A stretch of 64,000 nucleotides of DNA, taken from Leclercia adecarboxylata (GTDB lineage: Bacteria > Pseudomonadota > Gammaproteobacteria > Enterobacterales > Enterobacteriaceae). The translations under genes were made by a program, and so were the position numbers. Of the stretch, positions 42,142 to 54,405 are shown piece after piece; positions within the stretch are counted from its first letter, which is position 1, and every line of letters begins with the position of its first letter. Where the stretch lies: NCBI RefSeq assembly GCF_023639785.1, contig NZ_CP098325.1, forward strand, positions 4,030,001 to 4,094,000. Reading direction: 5' to 3'. The notes beneath the pieces were generated by a model. The model was not told the DNA's origin, made no database searches, and saw only the letters and a program-made list of their open reading frames with translations.

Positions 42142-42399
42142 TGAACTCTCCCAAATTTATATCACAAACAGACATTATAGACCTGAGGGACAAATCCGGG
42201 CATCAATTTCGGCATAAGTCCCAGCATGGACTATCACAAATAAAAAATGCGCGTAAACTGATTAACCAGATTAAGCCACAGACATTCAAATACCTTAAAC
42301 GTTTTTATTGTTAAAAACGAGAGCGCCGCTATGCCTTTTTTCTGGCAAAAGCGATGCTTGCTAAATCCGGCCTTAACCCATTGTTTAATGGAGCTTTCC
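42142..42399. promoter_or_regulatory. Divergent control region of regulator and DUF1254 pair
   Basis: 258 AT-rich bases. CGTTTTTA-TTGT-TAAAAACG (42300-42319) is a perfect dyad about 80 bp before the first DUF1254 ATG. AGTCC-CAGCAT-GGACT (42218-42233) is a smaller dyad. These are the best operator candidates for the adjacent regulator; no homologous operator is known to me. Confidence 0.45.
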
Positions 42400-43896
42400 A
42401 TGTCCAATAATCGTTCTGCTTTGCGGATGATAATAGGCGCAGTCATGGCGGCCTGTTTGGTTTCATCCGCTGCCGCGGCTGAGACTGCAGCGCCCATGTC
42501 TCCCTTGATGCGACAACTGAATAACGGTAATTGGTTACCTCAGCAAGAGGCGGCCAGTTTAAGTGACGAACTCTACTATCAGGATGCCATTCACGCTTAT
42601 ATACAGACCTTACCTTTACTTAACACCATAGGTTTGCGCGACGGTTCAGAAGCCGCTTTCGGTAAAGGCTACAACGTTCTGCCCGTCTGGAAAGAACGTA
42701 TGGATAGCCGGGCTATGGTGCCAACGCCGAATGGCGACGTCATTTATTCCATGAGCTACCTGGATCTAAAAGAGACGGGGCCACTGGTGGTAAAAGCGCC
42801 AGCAAATGTGATTGGTATGTTCACCGATTTTTTCCAGAAAACCATCACCGATGTGGGTGCCATTGGCCCGGATCGTGCGCGTGGCGGTCTCTATCTTCTG
42901 TTACCGCCTGACTACGATGGACCGGTTCCGCAAGGATATTACGCGTTTAAATCCTCTACCTATAACGTGTTCCTCTTCTTCCGGACCGTCATGGGAAAAG
43001 GTGAAGGTAAACCCGATCCAACCCCTGCGGTGAAAAGTGCCGAAACCACACGTATTTACCCGCTGTGGGATGTGGAAAAAGAGGTGAAGCCGATGCAGTT
43101 CCCGGATGCCAGCGGGAAACGCGTCAATATGATGTATCCAACAGATAGCGCTTACTGGAAAAAGCTGAAGGACTTTGTTGATTACGAGCCGCTGACCGCT
43201 ATTCCGCCGGAGACCCGCAGCGCCCTTCTGAGCATTGGTATTGTGAAAGGCAAACCCTTTGCACCGACGGCGCAACAACAGGCACTGCTGAAGAAGGCGG
43301 TTGAAACTGCGCCTCGCATGATCCTCGCACGCCGACAGGTGGGTCGCGACGATCACCGCCAGCTGTACTACAAAAATCGCCAGTACGAGAACTCATGGGC
43401 TGGCGCCACGGCTAACTGGATGCAGTACGGCACGCTGGATGAAAACCAACGTGCTGGCTTCTTCCAGATCGCCTATTCCAGCGCAGCCGCAATGGTAATG
43501 CACACCACAGGGGCGGGCTCAAAATATCCGTACACCACCAGGGATAATACCGGCAAACATCTTGACGGTGGCAACACCTATAAATTGCATCTGCCGCCAA
43601 ATCCTCCTGCAGGACTGTTCTGGGCGGTGACGGCTTATAACATCACTGACGGCACGATGCCTGAAACCGATCAGCTACTGCCGTCCACCAACGGGTACTA
43701 CAACCTGCCGAAGAACGCCGATGGTTCTATTGATATCTGGTTTGGGCCGAAAAAACCGGAGGGCGTCGCTGATACCGCATTCATCAAAACGATACCTGAC
43801 CGAAATTTCCTCGTGGCATTACGTCTGTATGGCACTGAAGATGGGTTCTATGACCAGACCTGGGTTCCGGACGATTTGGTACAAATGAATAAGTAA
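42400..43896 (+). CDS. Exported DUF1254/DUF1214 protein, copy A (divergent)
   Basis: 498 residues from ATG 42400, six bases after GGAG; ATG 42388 lies ahead of that site and is rejected. Signal peptide about 1-27 (ending SSAAAAE). The DUF1254 region includes LPVWKERMDSRAMVPTPNGD and VIYSMSYLDLKETGPLVVKA. The DUF1214 region at about 395-495 contains NPPAGLFWAVTAYNITDGTM and LVALRLYGTEDGFYDQTWVP. The NWLPAP motif of the family, present in copy B, is replaced here by KTIPDRN. Family members are secreted proteins of unsettled biochemical role. Operon with copy B, 12 bp downstream. Confidence 0.85.
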   Translation: MSNNRSALRMIIGAVMAACLVSSAAAAETAAPMSPLMRQLNNGNWLPQQEAASLSDELYYQDAIHAYIQTLPLLNTIGLRDGSEAAFGKGYNVLPVWKERMDSRAMVPTPNGDVIYSMSYLDLKETGPLVVKAPANVIGMFTDFFQKTITDVGAIGPDRARGGLYLLLPPDYDGPVPQGYYAFKSSTYNVFLFFRTVMGKGEGKPDPTPAVKSAETTRIYPLWDVEKEVKPMQFPDASGKRVNMMYPTDSAYWKKLKDFVDYEPLTAIPPETRSALLSIGIVKGKPFAPTAQQQALLKKAVETAPRMILARRQVGRDDHRQLYYKNRQYENSWAGATANWMQYGTLDENQRAGFFQIAYSSAAAMVMHTTGAGSKYPYTTRDNTGKHLDGGNTYKLHLPPNPPAGLFWAVTAYNITDGTMPETDQLLPSTNGYYNLPKNADGSIDIWFGPKKPEGVADTAFIKTIPDRNFLVALRLYGTEDGFYDQTWVPDDLVQMNK

Positions 43897-43908
43897 GGAG
43901 TTTTAACG

Positions 43909-45372
43909 ATGAAACTTAAATATCTGACAGTAGCAACTGCGCTGATATTCAGCGCTGGCGTAACGGCACAGTCCGCCCCGCTGACCATTCCTCAGGCGAA
44001 AACCTTTGACGAACTGGCAACCACACCGGCAGAAGTGACGATGCCGGAATCCTACGTCAAAGCCATCGCTCAGCAGGCCTATATCTGGGGCTGGCCGATG
44101 GTGAATCAATTTAACCGTCGCGAGACGATCACCAAAGCCCCGTATCCTGCGCTGAATGGCGGCATGGTACCCGTCGCCCCAATGGGTCAGCTAAGCATGT
44201 TGACCGACTATATCAAGCCACAGGAAACCTTTGTAACCTGCCCAAATCAGGATGTGGCTTACGGCCTGGGCTTCTTTGAGCTGGATAAAGAACCGGCGGT
44301 CATTCAGGTTCCTGATTTTGGCGAGCGCTTCTGGGTCTACGCTATTTATGATGCGCGCACGAATCAGATTGGTAATGTGGGCAAACCCTACGGAACCAAA
44401 CCGGGCTTTTATCTTCTGGTTGGGCCGAACTGGAAAGGAGAGACGCCAAAAGGCTTTGAGGGCGTAATACATTCATCTACAGAGATGGCGAACGTTATCC
44501 CTCGCATCCAGATGGATGATACTCCAGACGATCGCGCCGCGATTCAGGCACCGATTAAAGAAGTGATGACGTACCCGCTCAGCGAATTCACGGGCAAAAT
44601 GAAGTCTTATGAATATTCTACAATCCCGGCAATTGGTGATAAACCGGATCCAAATGCCGGTGAAACCCGTTGGGTTGTTCCAGAAAAGTTCTTTGACCAG
44701 TTTGCTAACGTGTTGAATAAAGTTCCGCCGCTGCCGGGTGAAGAAGCCCTGTACGCCCAGTATCGTCATCTGGTTGAGGCCGGTAAGAAAGATCCACAGA
44801 TCCGTAAATGGATGGACGAAGCCGCGGTTCAAACGGATAAGACCGTTATCGCCGATTTCTTTAAATGGAAAAATAATGGCGTACCGGCAGGCAACGGCTG
44901 GAATCGTTCGAAAAATAATGCCCAGTTCGGGGTCGATTATTACAACCGTACCGGGACATCAAAATCGAATATGTTCGATAATAAGCCTGATGAAACCCAG
45001 TATTTCTACACGGACAATGCGGCTAACGGCAGCCAGCTTTCAGGCGATCATGATTACACGGTAACCTTCCCGCAAGGGGGTCTTCCGCCTGTTAAAGGAT
45101 TCTGGTCATTGACGCTGTACAACAGTAAGCATCTGTTCAGCCCGAATGAACTGAATCGCTATTCGCTGGGGACAAAAAATCAGAACCTCAAATATAACGC
45201 CGATGGTTCGCTGACGCTCTATGTGAGTAAAACGAATCCGGGTGAGGCAAAAGTGAATAACTGGCTTCCGGCGCCGGATGGCGTTTTCTCACTCTATATC
45301 CGCGCCTACTGGGGTGAAAAAGCCATTCTCGATGGCACCTGGCAGCCACCAAAAATTGAAATGACGAAGTAA
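43909..45372 (+). CDS. Exported DUF1254/DUF1214 protein, copy B (canonical)
   Basis: 487 residues with ribosome site TAAGGAG. Signal peptide about 1-22 (MKLKYLTVATALIFSAGVTA). DUF1254: QQAYIWGWPMVNQFNRRETI, TCPNQDVAYGLGFFELDKEP, VIQVPDFGERFWVYAIYDAR. DUF1214: LPPVKGFWSLTLYNSKHLFS, NADGSLTLYVSKTNPGEAKV, then NNWLPAPDGVFSLYIRAYWG and DGTWQPPKIE, a full family signature. Exported, probably soluble periplasmic. The reaction is unknown. The two copies are diverged paralogues, so the duplication is old or they were acquired as a pair. Confidence 0.88.
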   Translation: MKLKYLTVATALIFSAGVTAQSAPLTIPQAKTFDELATTPAEVTMPESYVKAIAQQAYIWGWPMVNQFNRRETITKAPYPALNGGMVPVAPMGQLSMLTDYIKPQETFVTCPNQDVAYGLGFFELDKEPAVIQVPDFGERFWVYAIYDARTNQIGNVGKPYGTKPGFYLLVGPNWKGETPKGFEGVIHSSTEMANVIPRIQMDDTPDDRAAIQAPIKEVMTYPLSEFTGKMKSYEYSTIPAIGDKPDPNAGETRWVVPEKFFDQFANVLNKVPPLPGEEALYAQYRHLVEAGKKDPQIRKWMDEAAVQTDKTVIADFFKWKNNGVPAGNGWNRSKNNAQFGVDYYNRTGTSKSNMFDNKPDETQYFYTDNAANGSQLSGDHDYTVTFPQGGLPPVKGFWSLTLYNSKHLFSPNELNRYSLGTKNQNLKYNADGSLTLYVSKTNPGEAKVNNWLPAPDGVFSLYIRAYWGEKAILDGTWQPPKIEMTK

Positions 45373-45390
45373 TACCTGTCAGCCAAAAAG

Positions 45391-45418
45391 CAAAAACCCC
45401 GCCGAAGCGGGGTTTTTT
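45391..45418. terminator. Bidirectional terminator of the DUF1254 operon and rnpB
   Basis: AAAAACCCCGC-CGAA-GCGGGGTTTTTT: strong stem with T runs on both strands. It ends just before the 3' end of rnpB and 20 bp after the DUF1254 stop. Confidence 0.92.
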
Positions 45419-45421
45419 AAT

Positions 45422-45798
<377 letters not shown>

Positions 45799-45805
45799 GG
45801 CGCGC

Positions 45806-45834
45806 AGTATAGAGGGTTTGCACGCCGCTGTCAC
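45806..45834 (-). promoter_or_regulatory. rnpB sigma-70 promoter
   Basis: Minus strand GTGACA (45829-45834), 17 bp, TATACT (45806-45811), seven bases before the M1 RNA 5' end. The -35 box overlaps the garK stop codon (TGA at 45831-45833). Confidence 0.88.
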
Positions 45835-46976
45835 CCTTCGGTGCGCATCCCCATCTGCAGGGTGGCGGCAATATTGCGCGAGGCGCGATAAATATTGTCA
45901 AACGCGCCGCGAAACGCCTCTTCCAGCGTGCTGATGCTGGTCAGGACGCTGAACACCGCGTCGATACCGTACTGATGAACCACACCAACATCCCTGGTCA
46001 GGCTGCCGGCAATACCGATCACCGGCTTGCGGTATTTGCTGGCGACGCGCGCCACGCCCACCGGCACCTTGCCGTGAATACTTTGGCTGTCCAGCCGCCC
46101 TTCACCGGTGACTACCCAGGTGCAGTCGTGAATATGCTCTTCGAGATTCAGCGCCTGAGTAACGATTTCGATGCCGCTTTTCAGCTCCGCGCCGAGAAAC
46201 GCCATCAGCGCGGCGCCCATTCCGCCTGCCGCGCCCGCGCCGGGCACATTTTTGACATCAATACGCAGCGAGGCATGAATCACGTCTGCGTAGTGGGAAA
46301 GGTTGTTGTCGAGCTCCAGGATGTTGGCTTCTGTCGCCCCTTTCTGCGGGCCGAAGATGCGGGATGCCCCCTGCTCGCCAATCAGCGGATTGCTCACGTC
46401 GCAGGCTACCCGGATCGCGCAGGTTTTAAGGCGCGGATCGAGAGCCGAAATATCAATATTGTTTAATGCCATCAGGCTGCCACCGCCGTGGCCGATCTCG
46501 GTGCCGTTGGCGTCGGTCAGTTTTGCGCCGAGGGCCTGAACCATGCCCGCGCCGCCGTCATTGGTCGCGCTGCCGCCAATACCGATAATGATATTACGGG
46601 CGCCTTTATCGAGTGCCGCGAGGATCAGCTCTCCCGTGCCGCGGGTAGTGGTGATTAACGGATTGCGCTGTGCCGGAGGAACCAGCCCCAGACCGCTGGC
46701 AGAAGCCATCTCGATAAATGCCGTTACGCCATCGCCGGAGATCCCCCAGCAGGCATTGACGCTTTCGCCCAGTGGCCCCGTCACAACCGCGTGCTGCATC
46801 GTGCCGTTGGTGGCGGCAATCATCGCTTCAACCGTTCCTTCGCCGCCATCCGCTACGGGAACCGAAACATACTCTGCATCGGGAAAGATCTCCCGAAAGC
46901 CTTTTTCTATCGCCCGCGCTACCTCGGTGGCAGACAGGCTTTCTTTGTAAGAGTCAGGGGCGATTACGATTTTCAT
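45831..46976 (-). CDS. garK: Glycerate 2-kinase GarK
   Basis: 381 residues, E. coli length. Glycerate kinase type I: MKIVIAPDSYKESLSATEVA and FPDAEYVSVPVADGGEGTVE at the N-terminus, VIEMASASGLGLVPPAQRNP-like loop, IIIGIGGSATNDGGAGMVQA, and NVPGAGAAGGMGAALMAFLG as nucleotide-binding segments. It phosphorylates glycerate to 2-phosphoglycerate, the last step of the galactarate/glucarate route. Last gene of garPLRK; transcription can run on into rnpB, as in E. coli. Confidence 0.97.
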   Translation of the reverse strand: MKIVIAPDSYKESLSATEVARAIEKGFREIFPDAEYVSVPVADGGEGTVEAMIAATNGTMQHAVVTGPLGESVNACWGISGDGVTAFIEMASASGLGLVPPAQRNPLITTTRGTGELILAALDKGARNIIIGIGGSATNDGGAGMVQALGAKLTDANGTEIGHGGGSLMALNNIDISALDPRLKTCAIRVACDVSNPLIGEQGASRIFGPQKGATEANILELDNNLSHYADVIHASLRIDVKNVPGAGAAGGMGAALMAFLGAELKSGIEIVTQALNLEEHIHDCTWVVTGEGRLDSQSIHGKVPVGVARVASKYRKPVIGIAGSLTRDVGVVHQYGIDAVFSVLTSISTLEEAFRGAFDNIYRASRNIAATLQMGMRTEG

Positions 46977-47036
46977 AGTTATAGCCTGTTACCGCTTAAG
47001 GCAAAAATAGCGGGCGCGTTCCCGCGCCCGTCTTTG

Positions 47037-47927
47037 TTAGCGAGTGACTTCCACTTTCGCCAGTTTTTCGTAATAGCACGCGAGAGCGCTGTGGTCCGCC
47101 GTGCCCAGCCCGTCGGCACGCAGGGCCTGCATCATCTCCATCACCGCCGCGGTCAGCGGCAGCTGTGCGCCCACGCCGTGGGAGGTGTCCAGCGCGTTGG
47201 CCAGATCCTTGATGTGCAGATCGATACGGAAGCCAGGCTTGAAGTTACGATCCATCACCATTGGCGCTTTGGCATCCAGCACGGTGCTGCCCGCCAGGCC
47301 GCCGCGAATGGCCTGATAAACCAGATCCGGGTTCACGCCCGCTTTGGTCGCCAGGGTCAGCGCTTCGGACATCGCCGCAATGTTCAGGGCCACAATCACC
47401 TGGTTTGCCAGCTTGGTCACGTTACCTGCGCCAATCTCACCGGTATGCACCACGGAACCGGCCATCGCTTTCAGCAGGTCGTAGTACTTGTCGAAAATCG
47501 CCTTATCGCCGCCCACCATCACAGAGAGGGTGCCGTCGATAGCTTTCGGCTCGCCGCCGCTCACCGGCGCATCCAGCATGTCGATGCCTTTCGCTTTCAA
47601 CGCTTCGCTGATTTCACGGCTGGCCAGCGGTGCGATGGAGCTCATGTCGATCACCACGGTGCCCGGTTTGGCCCCTTCGATGATGCCGCCTTCGCCCAGC
47701 GCCACCTCTTTGACGTGCGGGGAGTTTGGCAGCATGGTGATGATCACATCGCACTGCTCAGCAATGGCTTTTGCCGTGGCGGCGGTTTCTGCGCCAGCGG
47801 CAATCACGTCGGCAATGGCTTCCGGGTTACGGTCTGCAACCACCAGTGAGTAACCTGCTTTGATGAGGTTTTTACTCATTGGTTTACCCATGATACCCAG
47901 GCCAATAAAACCAACTTTCAGTGTCAT
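47037..47927 (-). CDS. garR: Tartronate semialdehyde reductase GarR
   Basis: 296 residues. Beta-hydroxyacid dehydrogenase: N-terminal NAD fold VGFIGLGIMGKPMSKNLIKA, substrate motif DAPVSGGEPKAIDGTLSVMV, catalytic Lys in VTKLANQVIVALNIAAMSEA, then KDLANALDTSHGVGAQLPLT. It reduces tartronate semialdehyde to glycerate with NADH. It lies 31 bp after garL. Confidence 0.97.
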   Translation of the reverse strand: MTLKVGFIGLGIMGKPMSKNLIKAGYSLVVADRNPEAIADVIAAGAETAATAKAIAEQCDVIITMLPNSPHVKEVALGEGGIIEGAKPGTVVIDMSSIAPLASREISEALKAKGIDMLDAPVSGGEPKAIDGTLSVMVGGDKAIFDKYYDLLKAMAGSVVHTGEIGAGNVTKLANQVIVALNIAAMSEALTLATKAGVNPDLVYQAIRGGLAGSTVLDAKAPMVMDRNFKPGFRIDLHIKDLANALDTSHGVGAQLPLTAAVMEMMQALRADGLGTADHSALACYYEKLAKVEVTR

Positions 47928-47958
47928 AATTGCGTCTCTCTTTATTCAGTGGTGGTGG

Positions 47959-48729
47959 TTATTTTTTGAAGGAATCAGCTAACTTCTGGGTGGCGGAGCG
48001 GAACACGCCAAGATCGCTGCCGACGGCAACAAAGGTTGCGCCCCATTCCAGGTAACGGCGGGCATCGGCCTCGACCGGTGCCAGAATGCCGGACGGCTTG
48101 CCGTGCGCTTTGGCGCGGGCAAAGATGTGCTGAATGGCGCGCTGCACTTCCGGGTGATTAGCGTTACCCAGATGGCCAAAGGCCGCCGCCAGATCGCTTG
48201 GGCCAACGAAGATGCCGTCTACGCCCTCAGTGGCGGCAATCGCATCGACGTTGTCCACGCCCTGCTGGCTCTCAATCTGAACCAGGATGGTGATGTTCTT
48301 GTTCGACTGGGCCAGGTAGTCCGGCACGGTGCCAAACATATTGGCACGATGGGAGACCGACACGCCGCGAATGCCTTCTGGCGGATAGCGAGTAGAGGCA
48401 ACCGCCTGAACCGCCTCTTCGACGTTCTCCACAAACGGGATCAGGAAGTTGTAGAACCCGATATCCAGCAGACGCTTAATGATCACCGGCTCATTAGTCG
48501 GGACGCGCACAACCGGCGCGCTGTGGCTGCCTTTCAGCGCCATAAGCTGCGGGATAAAGGTGGTGACATCGTTCGGGGCATGTTCACCGTCCAGCACCAG
48601 CCAGTCAAAACCTGCCAGCCCCAGCACTTCGGTGCTGATTGGGCTTGCCAGGGCGGACCAGCAGCCGATCTGAATCTGATGCGCCGCAAGGGCCGCTTTA
48701 AATTTGTTTGGGAAGATATCGTTACTCAT
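47959..48729 (-). CDS. garL: 2-dehydro-3-deoxyglucarate aldolase GarL
   Basis: 256 residues, E. coli length. HpcH/HpaI class II aldolase barrel: [40 protein letters not shown] with the general base region, [40 protein letters not shown] with the metal-binding Glu, and [20 protein letters not shown]. It cleaves 5-keto-4-deoxy-D-glucarate to pyruvate and tartronate semialdehyde; needs a divalent metal. 15 bp after garP. Confidence 0.97.
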   Translation of the reverse strand: MSNDIFPNKFKAALAAHQIQIGCWSALASPISTEVLGLAGFDWLVLDGEHAPNDVTTFIPQLMALKGSHSAPVVRVPTNEPVIIKRLLDIGFYNFLIPFVENVEEAVQAVASTRYPPEGIRGVSVSHRANMFGTVPDYLAQSNKNITILVQIESQQGVDNVDAIAATEGVDGIFVGPSDLAAAFGHLGNANHPEVQRAIQHIFARAKAHGKPSGILAPVEADARRYLEWGATFVAVGSDLGVFRSATQKLADSFKK

Positions 48730-48744
48730 CGCTTATACCTTTGC

Positions 48745-50079
48745 TTATTTCTGCAATTCCATACGTTTGATGTCACCCACTACGAACAGGTAGCAGAACA
48801 TCGCCATCAGCGCCGAACACCCTACGAACACCAGGGCCGCGTTGAACGAATGCAGTTCACTGACCAGATAGCCAATCACCAGCGGAGTGACGATTGACGC
48901 TACGTTGCCAAAGACGTTAAACACACCACCGCACAGCCCGACAATCTCTTTTGGCGCGGTATCGGAGATAACCGGCCAGCCCAGAGCGCCAAACCCTTTA
49001 CCGAAGAAGGCCAGTGCCATCAGCGCGACCACCAGGGCAGTGTTGTTGGTGTAGTTACACAGAATGATTGAGGAGGCCAGCAGCATACCCAGCACAATCG
49101 GCAGCTTACGCGCCAGGGTAATAGACTTACCTTTCTTAATCAGATGATCCGAGAATACGCCGCCCAGTACACCGCCGGCAAAACCGCACAGCGCCGGAAT
49201 GGAGGCCACCAGACCCACCTTCAGAATCGACATCCCCTTCTCCTGCACCAGGTAAATGGGGAACCAGGTGAGGAAGAACCAGGTGATGGTGTTGATAAAG
49301 TATTGCCCGAAGAACACGCCCAGCATCATGCGGTTAGACAATAACTGTTTGATGTAATGCAGCTTCGGACCGCTGGCCGCTTTATCGCCCGGCTTTTTGT
49401 GGTCCATGTCGACCACCGCGCCACCGTCCCTGATGAGCTTCAGCTCTTCGGCGCTCATGCGTGGATGGTCGGTTGGGTTATGAATAAATTTCACCCACAT
49501 GCCGGTCAGCACAAAGCCAATCACGCCCATCACGGTAAAGACATGTTCCCAGCCCCAGGCGAAGGTCAGCCAGCCGAGCAGCGGGGAGAAGAGCGCCAGC
49601 GAGAAATACTGGGCGGAGTTAAAAATGGCCGATGCGGTACCGCGCTCTTTGGTCGGGAACCAGGCCGCCACGATGCGGGCGTTAGCCGGGAAGGATGGCG
49701 CCTCGGAGAAGCCGAGCATAAAGCGCATAAAGAACATTGAAACACCTGCCCAGGCCAGGGGGAAGAGATCCACAAAGCCCTGCAGGAAGGTGAACAGCGA
49801 CCAGAAGAACAGGCTGTACGTGTAAACCTTTTTCGAACCGAATTTATCCAGCAGCCAGCCGCCGGGGATCTGCATCAGCAGGTAAGCCCAGCCGAAGGCG
49901 GAGAAGATGTAGCCCATTGATACAGCGCTTAACTGCAGCTCTTTGGCGACTTCCGTTCCGGCAATAGAGAGCGTGGCGCGGTCAGCGTAATTGACTGCCG
50001 TAACAATAAAGATGATGAGTAATATTAAATAACGGGTAGGCGCACCCTTTTTGGTTTCCACGGTAGTATCCAGCAACAT
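48745..50079 (-). CDS. garP: Galactarate/glucarate MFS transporter GarP
   Basis: 444 residues from the ATG at 50079, which follows AGAGGAAATAAAT; the ATG at 50097 precedes that site. Twelve-helix anion:cation symporter: YLILLIIFIVTAVNYADRAT, the D-x-x-G-R/K loop WLLDKFGSKKVYTYSLFFWS, APSFPANARIVAAWFPTKER, LGWPVISDTAPKEIVGLCGG. It imports galactarate and glucarate with H+. First gene of garPLRK, divergent from garD. Confidence 0.97.
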   Translation of the reverse strand: MLLDTTVETKKGAPTRYLILLIIFIVTAVNYADRATLSIAGTEVAKELQLSAVSMGYIFSAFGWAYLLMQIPGGWLLDKFGSKKVYTYSLFFWSLFTFLQGFVDLFPLAWAGVSMFFMRFMLGFSEAPSFPANARIVAAWFPTKERGTASAIFNSAQYFSLALFSPLLGWLTFAWGWEHVFTVMGVIGFVLTGMWVKFIHNPTDHPRMSAEELKLIRDGGAVVDMDHKKPGDKAASGPKLHYIKQLLSNRMMLGVFFGQYFINTITWFFLTWFPIYLVQEKGMSILKVGLVASIPALCGFAGGVLGGVFSDHLIKKGKSITLARKLPIVLGMLLASSIILCNYTNNTALVVALMALAFFGKGFGALGWPVISDTAPKEIVGLCGGVFNVFGNVASIVTPLVIGYLVSELHSFNAALVFVGCSALMAMFCYLFVVGDIKRMELQK

Positions 50080-50493
50080 ATTTATTTCCTCTGGCACAGC
50101 AATGAAAGTATTTTTATTATTTTAAGAGCGAGGCATTCCTGATTATTTTTCTAATAAAAGACCATCGCGGTTAATTAACCGAATTCATGAAAGCGTAAAT
50201 GAGTATAATCAAGCGCCGGCGACTGCGCATTGTGGCAACGCTCAATTATTGATGAGGTTATGAATATTATTTTGAGCAAATGCACAACACCCTGGGCGCT
50301 GATGCACAGATTTTACCATTGCCTCCCTTATGGGCGGGCTAAGGTCAACAATGAGTGATCGCGATCACATTATTAATTTCCTTCGCCTGACATTCTTTAT
50401 TCCACTGAGCAGAGTCTTTATTTCCTATAACAAGAAAATAGACGTACTCTTTTACTAAATAATTTTCCCCCACTCGCTGGAGAATACTGGACA
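50080..50493. promoter_or_regulatory. garP-garD divergent control region with CRP site
   Basis: AGTGA-TCGCGA-TCACA (50354-50369) matches the CRP consensus except for the first base and sits 125 bp before garD. A dyad GCTCAA (50240-50245) / TTGAGC (50272-50277) lies nearer garP. In E. coli CdaR activates both directions; I cannot identify its site with certainty. No gene is seen in the 414 bp. Confidence 0.6.
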
Positions 50494-53098
<2,605 letters not shown>

Positions 53099-53119
53099 AC
53101 ACGCGAACCGGAGGAAACG

Positions 53120-54391
53120 GTGAAAAATATTATTGCCCGCCACAAGGCGGGAGAGCATCTCGGCATCTGTTCAGTCTGTTCAGCGCACCCGCTGGTGATC
53201 GAGGCGGCCCTGCGCTTCGATCTGGACACCGACAACAGCGTACTGATTGAAGCCACGTCCAACCAGGTGAATCAGTACGGCGGCTATACCGGAATGAAAC
53301 CGGCGGATTTCCGCGATTTTGTACTCAACATTGCCGAAAAGGTGGGCTTTCCCCAGCAGCGGCTGATCCTCGGCGGCGACCATCTGGGGCCCAACTGCTG
53401 GCAGAACGAGCCCGCAGAGACGGCGATGGAGAAAGCCGTGGCGCTGATTAAGGCTTACGTCGCGGCGGGTTTCAGCAAAATCCACCTCGATGCGTCGATG
53501 TCCTGCGCCGACGATCCGGTGCCCCTGGATCCGGTGGTAGTGGCGCAGCGCGCGGCCCGGCTGTGCCAGGCGGCTGAAGAGACCGCGACCGGGGCACAGA
53601 AGGCGGCGCTGACCTACGTGATTGGCACTGAAGTGCCGGTGCCGGGCGGCGAAGCCAGCAGCATCGACAGCGTGCACGTTACCCGGGTGGAGGATGCTGC
53701 CCGTACGCTGGAAACGCACCAGGCCGCATTCCACGCGCTGGGGCTGAATGACGCCATGACCCGCGTGATTGCCATCGTGGTACAGCCCGGCGTGGAGTTC
53801 GACCATACCCAGATCATTCACTACCAGCCGGAGGCCGCCAATGCGCTTTCGGGCTGGATCTGCCAGACGCCGATGGTCTATGAAGCCCACTCTACCGATT
53901 ATCAGTCCCGTCAGGCGTACCGGGATCTGGTGCGGGATCACTTTGCGATCCTGAAGGTCGGCCCGGCCCTCACCTTTGCCCTGCGCGAGGCGATTTTTGC
54001 CCTGGCGCAGATGGAGGCGGCGCTGATCGCCCCGGAAAACCGCAGCCGCGTGCTGGAGGTGATCGATGAGGTGATGCTTAACGAGCCGGATTACTGGAAA
54101 AAATACTATCGCCCGACCTGGAGCCAGGCGATGGTGGACATTCACTTTAGCCTGTCCGACCGCATTCGCTACTACTGGCCGCACCCGCGTATCCGTCAGA
54201 GCGTGGAGAAACTGCTCGCGAATCTGAACACCCAGACTCTGCCGCTGGGGCTGATCAGCCAGTATCTGCCCGTGCAGTTTGAACGCGTCACGGCCCGCGC
54301 CATTGCCACAACCCCGCAGGATCTTGTTATCGATAAAATACAGGACGTGTTGCGCGCTTACCGCTACGGCTGCGCCCCTGACGCCGCCTGA
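53120..54391 (+). CDS. gatZ: Tagatose-1,6-bisphosphate aldolase accessory subunit GatZ
   Basis: 423 residues from GTG 53120 with GGAGG upstream. GatZ/KbaZ family barrel: [100 protein letters not shown]. It has no aldolase activity alone; it is needed for full activity and stability of GatY. 21 bp after gatY. Confidence 0.95.
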   Translation: MKNIIARHKAGEHLGICSVCSAHPLVIEAALRFDLDTDNSVLIEATSNQVNQYGGYTGMKPADFRDFVLNIAEKVGFPQQRLILGGDHLGPNCWQNEPAETAMEKAVALIKAYVAAGFSKIHLDASMSCADDPVPLDPVVVAQRAARLCQAAEETATGAQKAALTYVIGTEVPVPGGEASSIDSVHVTRVEDAARTLETHQAAFHALGLNDAMTRVIAIVVQPGVEFDHTQIIHYQPEAANALSGWICQTPMVYEAHSTDYQSRQAYRDLVRDHFAILKVGPALTFALREAIFALAQMEAALIAPENRSRVLEVIDEVMLNEPDYWKKYYRPTWSQAMVDIHFSLSDRIRYYWPHPRIRQSVEKLLANLNTQTLPLGLISQYLPVQFERVTARAIATTPQDLVIDKIQDVLRAYRYGCAPDAA

Positions 54392-54405
54392 AACCCGGAG
54401 AACCC

